Shown: one piece after another, positions 59,631 to 64,000 of the stretch
How positions within the stretch are numbered: position 1 is the stretch's first letter
Layout: every line of letters begins with the position of its first letter
Position numbers and translations under genes: made by a program
Notes under the pieces: generated by a model
The model's input: the letters and a program-made list of their open reading frames with translations, nothing else
What the model was told of the DNA's origin: nothing
Database searches by the model: none
DNA from: Gammaproteobacteria bacterium
GTDB taxonomy: Bacteria > Pseudomonadota > Gammaproteobacteria > Ga0077536
Direction of reading: 5' to 3'
NCBI GenBank assembly: GCA_024235015.1
Contig: JACKNG010000002.1
Location: forward strand, 652,046-716,045
DNA: 64,000 nucleotides

Positions 59631-60068
59631 TCATGGTGCGAGGCCCACGGTGGTCAGCTCGAGCACCGTCACCTCGTAGCTGTAACTGGCGCGCGCGGGC
59701 ACCCGCGCACCCGGCTCGTGCACCGAGGCGAAGCCCGCGAACTCGCCCGGCAGGACGAGTTCGCCGAGGACCACGCGACGGGTCTCGACCTCGCTGCCAC
59801 CCCTGGCGCCATCCAGGCCGGGCCAGCGCCAGGCATGGCGCACCCGCAACACCACGTTGCGCAGCGGACCACTGCTGATGTTGCGGATGGTGCCGGCGAC
59901 CTTGCCCGGCGCCACCGCTTCGCTGGCGACCTCCACGTAGGCGGAGAAATCGGGGGTGACGGCGGCGTCGACGGGCGCCGTCGCCGCGGGCATGGCGAGC
60001 GCCAGCACGAAGCCGGCCATCGCGTGGCGCGCGCGGCCCGCACCGCGCGTGAAGTCCATCATGGTCAT
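59631..60068 (-). CDS. Secreted protein of unknown function
   Basis: The 145-residue protein has a signal peptide (HAMAGFVLALAMPAATAPVDAA) and a single beta-sandwich domain (FSAYVEVASEAVAPGKVAGTI, ISSGPLRNVVLRVRHAWRWP, SYSYEVTVLEL). It is reminiscent of FxLYD-like or transglutaminase-accessory beta domains, but I cannot name it with confidence. It sits between the transporter and Hsp33 genes on the same strand. Confidence 0.65.
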   Translation of the reverse strand: MTMMDFTRGAGRARHAMAGFVLALAMPAATAPVDAAVTPDFSAYVEVASEAVAPGKVAGTIRNISSGPLRNVVLRVRHAWRWPGLDGARGGSEVETRRVVLGELVLPGEFAGFASVHEPGARVPARASYSYEVTVLELTTVGLAP

Positions 60069-60082
60069 CGTCTACCCGGCTG

Positions 60083-61039
60083 TTACTGCACGGTATCGGT
60101 GGATCCCGGCTGGTCACGCGCCGGGGTGAACAGGCCGCCGACGTCGACGGCATCGAAGCGGTAGTGCTCGCCGCAGAAATCACAGCCGACCTCGACCTCG
60201 CCGCGCTCGGCGATGATGTCCTCGACTTCCGCACGGCCGAGCCCGACCAGCATGCCCTGCACCCGCGCACGGCTGCACGAGCAGGCGAAGGCGACCTCAC
60301 GCGGCTGGTATTGGCGCAACTGCTCGGCCCAGAACAGGCGATGCAGGATCTCACCCGGCGCCAGGCCCAGCAGTTCCTCGGCGGTGAGGCTGGCGCCCAG
60401 CATGGCAAGACGTTCGAACTCGGCGTGCGGACGGTGCGGATCGGGGCGCTCGTGGCGCTCGGCATCGGCACCGGGCGGCATGTGCTGCAGCATGAGACCG
60501 GCAGCGACTTCGTCGTTGGCGGCGAGGACGAAACGGGTGGCGAGCTGCTCGGACTGGAGCATGTAGAACTCGAGCGCATCCGATAGGCGCCGCATCGCCA
60601 CGCCACCGGCGTCCTCCAGCGGCACGATGCCCTGGTAGGGCAGCTTGCCGGCCGGGCGGTCACGCGGATCGAGGGTGATGGCACAGCGCCCGCCGCCGTC
60701 GACGTTGACCATGGCGTCGAGATCGGCGGCACCTTCGATGGTGTCGACGACCTGGGCCGTGGCGCGGAAGCTGAGCCCGGAGGTGACCTCGGCCACGGCC
60801 ATGCGCAGCGGGCCGTCGCCCTTGAGCTGGAGGACGAGGGCGCCGTCGAACTTGATGGCGGATTGCATCAGGGCGCCGGCCGCCGACATCTCGCCGAGCA
60901 GGGCGCGTACCGCGGAGGGGAAGGGGCCGACGGTGGCGCGGCGGCGCAACGCCTCCTGCCAGCTCGCCGTGAGCCGGACCACCGCGCCGCGCACGGGCAG
61001 GCCGTCGAAGGAAAAGCGATGTAAATCTCCGGCAGTCAC
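60083..61039 (-). CDS. hslO: Redox-regulated chaperone Hsp33
   Basis: The 318-residue protein from a GTG has an N-terminal substrate-binding domain (LLGEMSAAGALMQSAIKFDG, LVLQLKGDGPLRMAVAEVTS) and a C-terminal redox switch with the four zinc cysteines Cys253, Cys255, Cys286 and Cys289 (FACSCSRARV and GCDFCGEHY). Oxidation releases zinc and activates the holdase. It is cytosolic. Alternative in-frame Met starts would cut into the domain, so the GTG is preferred. Confidence 0.95.
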   Translation of the reverse strand: MTAGDLHRFSFDGLPVRGAVVRLTASWQEALRRRATVGPFPSAVRALLGEMSAAGALMQSAIKFDGALVLQLKGDGPLRMAVAEVTSGLSFRATAQVVDTIEGAADLDAMVNVDGGGRCAITLDPRDRPAGKLPYQGIVPLEDAGGVAMRRLSDALEFYMLQSEQLATRFVLAANDEVAAGLMLQHMPPGADAERHERPDPHRPHAEFERLAMLGASLTAEELLGLAPGEILHRLFWAEQLRQYQPREVAFACSCSRARVQGMLVGLGRAEVEDIIAERGEVEVGCDFCGEHYRFDAVDVGGLFTPARDQPGSTDTVQ

Positions 61040-61246
61040 GATTGGGCAGGCTCGCGGTCAGGGCAGCAGGATTATCACCGCCGCCCGGAGCGGGCGGCAA
61101 ACCTGTACCGATACGCGGGCGGGGCCGTCGGCGATCACTTCGCCCTGGCCCACAATGTCGTCGCGGTCACCAGATTCGCGTCGGTCCGCTGCAAGTTGGA
61201 TGAAAAGCGTGGAAAATGCGCCATCCTCAGCGTGCAGGTGACCGGC

Positions 61247-61609
61247 ATGCCCCGCAATTCGACCATCGTCGTCCATGACGAGCGCACCGTGGCACGCGCC
61301 GCCCGACAGCTCGAACGCGACGCGGACGTCGTGCCGCGCATGACCGAGCTCTACAAGCTCATCGCCAACCCGGTACGGGTCAAGATCCTGCTCATCCTCG
61401 GCCGGGTCGGACGCCTGTGCGTGGGCGACATCGCGAGCCTGCTGGACTTGAGCTTTGCCGCCACCTCGCAGCAGCTCAAGCAGCTCAAGGACCGCGGCTG
61501 GCTGGCCACCACCAGCGAAGGCAAGCAGGTCTACTACACCCTCACCAACCGGGAGCTGCACGAGGCCCTGGAGGGCGACCTGCGCATGCTGCGCAAGGGC
61601 AAGCGCTGA
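61247..61609 (+). CDS. ArsR-family transcriptional regulator
   Basis: The 120-residue winged-helix protein shows ELYKLIANPVRVKILLILGRVGRLCVGDI (in two pieces), the recognition helix FAATSQQLKQLKDRGWL and the wing TTSEGKQVYYTL. A single Cys (RLCVGD) stands where ArsR-type sensors have CxC, so the metal site is incomplete and another signal is possible. It starts behind AGGTGA. It is followed by two SMR transporters it probably controls. Confidence 0.87.
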   Translation: MPRNSTIVVHDERTVARAARQLERDADVVPRMTELYKLIANPVRVKILLILGRVGRLCVGDIASLLDLSFAATSQQLKQLKDRGWLATTSEGKQVYYTLTNRELHEALEGDLRMLRKGKR

Positions 61610-61647
61610 GTCCGGCCTCGCCTTGTGGACTTCGCCGCACCGGCTGC

Positions 61648-61670
61648 TATTATTTTCAAATTATCGAAAA
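61648..61670 (+). promoter_or_regulatory. Promoter/operator for the paired SMR genes
   Basis: In an AT-rich island, a -10-like TATTAT (61648-61653) abuts the inverted repeat TTTTC (61653-61657) / GAAAA (61666-61670). It is placed 14 bases before the first SMR gene, and a plausible ArsR-family binding site. Confidence 0.5.
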
Positions 61671-61683
61671 CAAGATAACGACG

Positions 61684-62061
61684 ATGGAAACTGCCATATC
61701 CGCCCCGACTACCCCGCGGCGGCTGCCCGTGGCCTGGATCCTGCTCGGCTTCGCCGTCGCCTTCGAGATCACGGGCGCGCTCGGCCTGCGCTTCAGCGCG
61801 GGCTTCACCCGGGGGCTGCCCACCCTGGTCGCCCTCGCTGCCTTCGGCGCCGCCCTGGTCATCGTCGCCAGGGTCATGCGCGCCCTGCCGGTCAGCATCG
61901 CCTACCCGGTGTGGGCCGGCGGCGGTACCGCCGGCGTGGCACTGCTCGGCATCGCCTGGCTGGGCGAACCGCTGACCCTGGTCAAGGCGGCCGGCATCGC
62001 CCTCGTCCTCGTCGGCGTGGTACTCATCAACCGCGTCGCGGAGAAAGCCTGTGGCTGCTGA
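61684..62061 (+). CDS. SMR-family small multidrug/metabolite exporter, first of a pair
   Basis: The 125-residue protein has four membrane helices. The conserved membrane Glu of EmrE-type proteins is in FEITGALGLRFSAGFTRGLP, and PVSIAYPVWAGGGTAGVALLG carries the Gly-rich dimer helix. The C-terminus ends in Cys-Gly-Cys (EKACGC). SMR proteins export cationic compounds or guanidinium. Pairs of different SMR proteins often form heterodimers (as EbrAB), and a second copy follows 21 bases later. Confidence 0.87.
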   Translation: METAISAPTTPRRLPVAWILLGFAVAFEITGALGLRFSAGFTRGLPTLVALAAFGAALVIVARVMRALPVSIAYPVWAGGGTAGVALLGIAWLGEPLTLVKAAGIALVLVGVVLINRVAEKACGC

Positions 62062-62082
62062 AGCGCGCGACGGGCGGCCGGC

Positions 62083-62421
62083 ATGACCCCGGCATGGTTG
62101 CTCGTCGGCGGCGCCATCGTCGCCGAAGTGTCCGCGGCGCTGTTGTTGCGCCGCAGCGACGGTTTCACCCGGCCACTGCCATCGGTCGGTGCGCTGGTGA
62201 CCTTCGCGCTGGCGTTCTGGTGCATCAGCCGCGCGCTGCTGAGCCTGCCGGTCAGCAGCGTCTACCCGGTATGGGCGGGCGGCGGCACCGCCGGTGCGGC
62301 CCTGCTCGGCATCGTCCTGCTCGGTGAACGCGTTCATCGCTACAAGCTGGCCGGCATCGCCTGCGTCGTCGCCGGCATCGTTCTGCTCAACCTGCCCGCG
62401 GCCGGCGGGCTCGCCCACTGA
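62083..62421 (+). CDS. SMR-family small multidrug/metabolite exporter, second of a pair
   Basis: The 112-residue partner of the preceding gene has the same fold: VAEVSAALLLRRSDGFTRPLP holds the membrane Glu, and LPVSSVYPVWAGGGTAGAALLG the dimer helix. It likely assembles with the first copy in antiparallel fashion in the inner membrane. The hydroxylase at 62433 begins 11 bases after its stop, so the four genes 61247-63557 may be one unit. Confidence 0.87.
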   Translation: MTPAWLLVGGAIVAEVSAALLLRRSDGFTRPLPSVGALVTFALAFWCISRALLSLPVSSVYPVWAGGGTAGAALLGIVLLGERVHRYKLAGIACVVAGIVLLNLPAAGGLAH

Positions 62422-62432
62422 GCACGGCGGCG

Positions 62433-63557
62433 ATGGGCGCCTACCTGCGCTACTTCGGTACGCACCTGCTGGTTGCCGCCGCCGTGAGCGGCCTGCTCGC
62501 CGGCGGCCCCTGGTCGTGGGGTGGCCTCGCCGCCGGGGTCGTGTTCTGGATTGGGGGTGATGCCCTGAGCCGCGTGGTCGCGCCGCGGCCACCAGCCTAC
62601 GCCCACCCCGCCCTGCTCGACGCCGCCCTCTACAGCCTGCTACCCGCGGTCGTGGCGCTGACCCTGGTCTACGCCTGGTCGCTGGCCGATACCGACCTGC
62701 TCGGTCTCGGCGCGGCCTGCCACATCGTGAGCGGTTTCGACTGCCTCGCCGCGCGCAGCGCCGGCGACGCGCTCGACCGTCTCGGCGGTGCGTGGTCCTT
62801 CGCCCTGGCCATCGCCATGGCCGGGATCCTGACCGCGCACGAACTCGTCCACCGCACGCGCGATCCGCTGGCGCTGGCAGTGGGTCGCTGGATGCTGGCG
62901 ATGGCCTTCAACAGCAGCCTCGAAGTCGCCCACGTCCAGGGCCATCACCGCGAGGTCGGCACCCCGGCCGATCCCGCCACCGCGCGGCGCGGCGAGAACA
63001 TCTACCACTTCTACGTGCGCTCGAGCCTCGGCCAGGTCGCGCAGGCCTGGCGCATCGAGCGCGCACGCCTGGCCGGTCGTGGCGCTTTCATACGGCTCGC
63101 CGACAACCGCGTCCTGCGTGGCGCCCTGCGCGCGGCGGCGGTTGCCGGTGGGTTCCTGTGGGCCGGCGGCCTCGCGGCGCTGGGCTGGTTCCTGCTTGCC
63201 TCGGCCTTCAACAAGCTGCTGCTCGAAGCCCTCAACTACATGGAGCACTACGGCCTCGTGCGCGAAACGGGGGCGCCGATCGAACCGCGCCACGCCTGGG
63301 ACTCGCTCAGCGCCTTCAGCCACGCCGCCCTGTTCAACCTGCCCTGGCACGCCGACCACCACAGCCGGGCCGGCGTTCCCTACCCCGAACTCGGCGCGAG
63401 CGAGGCCGCACCGCGGTTGCCACTGGGCTACCTCGCGACCCTGCCCATCGTGCTCGTGCCGCCACTCTGGTTCCGCCACATCGCACCGCCGCTCGCCGCC
63501 TGGGACCGTGATCTCGCCAGCCCGGCCGAACGCGCTCTGGGCGCCGTCCGCGCCTAG
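62433..63557 (+). CDS. AlkB-like membrane hydroxylase / fatty acid desaturase superfamily
   Basis: The 374-residue membrane protein has the eight-plus-one histidine pattern of alkane 1-monooxygenases. Box 1 is TAHELVHR (His136, His140), box 2 HVQGHHREV (His167, His171, His172), then NYMEHYGL (His272) and box 3 WHADHHSR (His306, His309, His310). These bind a non-haem di-iron centre that hydroxylates terminal or other C-H bonds using rubredoxin electrons. No rubredoxin lies nearby. Box 2 begins HV rather than the usual EH. Substrate is unproven. Confidence 0.9.
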   Translation: MGAYLRYFGTHLLVAAAVSGLLAGGPWSWGGLAAGVVFWIGGDALSRVVAPRPPAYAHPALLDAALYSLLPAVVALTLVYAWSLADTDLLGLGAACHIVSGFDCLAARSAGDALDRLGGAWSFALAIAMAGILTAHELVHRTRDPLALAVGRWMLAMAFNSSLEVAHVQGHHREVGTPADPATARRGENIYHFYVRSSLGQVAQAWRIERARLAGRGAFIRLADNRVLRGALRAAAVAGGFLWAGGLAALGWFLLASAFNKLLLEALNYMEHYGLVRETGAPIEPRHAWDSLSAFSHAALFNLPWHADHHSRAGVPYPELGASEAAPRLPLGYLATLPIVLVPPLWFRHIAPPLAAWDRDLASPAERALGAVRA

Positions 63558-63602
63558 CGAAGGATCCTCACCCGACGCCCGCGAAGGCGGGCGACGTGTA
63601 CG

Positions 63603-63980
63603 TCATGCCGGCACCTCCTTCGGATTGGGCCCGTACTCGTTGCTGCCCGGCTGGCTGTCGAGCACCGCGAAGACCAGCAGCACCAGGACGCCGAGCAGTG
63701 GCACGAGGACGATCAGCAACCACCAGCCCGAGCGGCCGATATCGTGCAGCCGGCGCACCCCGACCGCGATGCTCGGCACGAGGACGGCGAGGCCGTAGAG
63801 GCCGCTGAGCAGGCCCACGCCGGACTCGGCCGAGAGCGTTCCCGTCACCCCGTCGATGAACGTGAGTGCGATGCTCACCAGGACGTTGAACAAGACGAAG
63901 AACCAGTATTCCTTGCGCCTCGCCCGACCGCTGAACACCGTGTACTTCTTCAGGACTTCGATATACCAGTTCACGTGCAC
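63603..63980 (-). CDS. DUF805 membrane protein
   Basis: The 125-residue inner-membrane protein has the DUF805 pattern: YTVFSGRARRKEYWFFVLF at the start, LYGLAVLVPSIAVGVRRLHDIGRSGWW (shown as two pieces, VPSIAVGVRRLHD and IGRSGWWLLI), and a C-terminal LDSQPGSNEYGPNPK. The role of the family is unknown. Convergent with the hydroxylase gene. Confidence 0.92.
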   Translation of the reverse strand: MHVNWYIEVLKKYTVFSGRARRKEYWFFVLFNVLVSIALTFIDGVTGTLSAESGVGLLSGLYGLAVLVPSIAVGVRRLHDIGRSGWWLLIVLVPLLGVLVLLVFAVLDSQPGSNEYGPNPKEVPA

Positions 63981-64000
63981 CTCCCGCTGCTCGTTTTCCA

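Overview
The window is a very GC-rich chromosomal segment of a Gram-negative bacterium. Outer-membrane and periplasmic proteins (TonB receptor, MlaC, HdeA), a Fur box, sigma-54 type promoters and eight PEP-CTERM surface proteins point to a free-living, catabolically versatile Pseudomonadota, most likely a gammaproteobacterium. The sequence alone does not fix genus or species. I saw no rRNA, tRNA, phage or CRISPR.

Layout. 1-6.2 kb: a NarL-type two-component pair, a peptidoglycan-binding lipoprotein, a fused 3-oxoacid CoA-transferase and an HI0933-type flavoprotein. 6.3-24 kb: an accessory region rich in PEP-CTERM proteins (at 6317, 7932, 9301, 10108, 11279, 18999 twice in one reading frame, and 23224). 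Interleaved with these are VapBC and BrnTA toxin-antitoxin pairs, an operon of three related LuxR regulators plus a TonB receptor, a Fur-controlled small protein and an acyl-CoA synthetase. Two PEP-CTERM transcription units carry -24/-12 promoters with a shared upstream box. 24-31 kb: an HpaB-fold flavoprotein, a REP-associated transposase with its hairpin repeats, and a Kdp-like sensor/regulator pair divergent from a TrkH potassium transporter. 31-40 kb: a GrdB-family protein, a methyltransferase, and an IclR-aminotransferase-N,N-dimethylformamidase operon with tandem operators. A cyclase-TPR protein follows, and then four tandem small-RNA genes. 40-54 kb: a TetR-controlled phosphotransferase unit, acetoacetate decarboxylase, sialic/nonulosonic-acid activation (NeuA, NeuB, surface-carbohydrate protein), MlaC, a histone-deacetylase-like amidohydrolase, a carboxymuconolactone-decarboxylase-like selenoprotein, and a formamidase. 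54-64 kb: an acyl-CoA dehydrogenase pair, hydrolase, transporter, Hsp33, ArsR plus paired SMR transporters, an AlkB-type hydroxylase and a DUF805 protein.

How parts may work together. CoA ligase, two acyl-CoA dehydrogenases, CoA-transferase, thioesterase, AlkB hydroxylase and the amide hydrolases suggest use of hydrocarbons, organic acids and formamides. Two observations stand out. First, four tandem ~80-nt RNAs (39419-40189) each have their own promoter, a covarying stem, a CCUCCCC loop and a terminator. The loop is complementary to the GGGGAG-type ribosome binding sites used by many catabolic genes here. Second, a gene interrupted by an in-frame UGA at 50317-50319 reads as a CxxU selenoprotein and is followed at the right distance by a SECIS-like hairpin with a GGUC loop.
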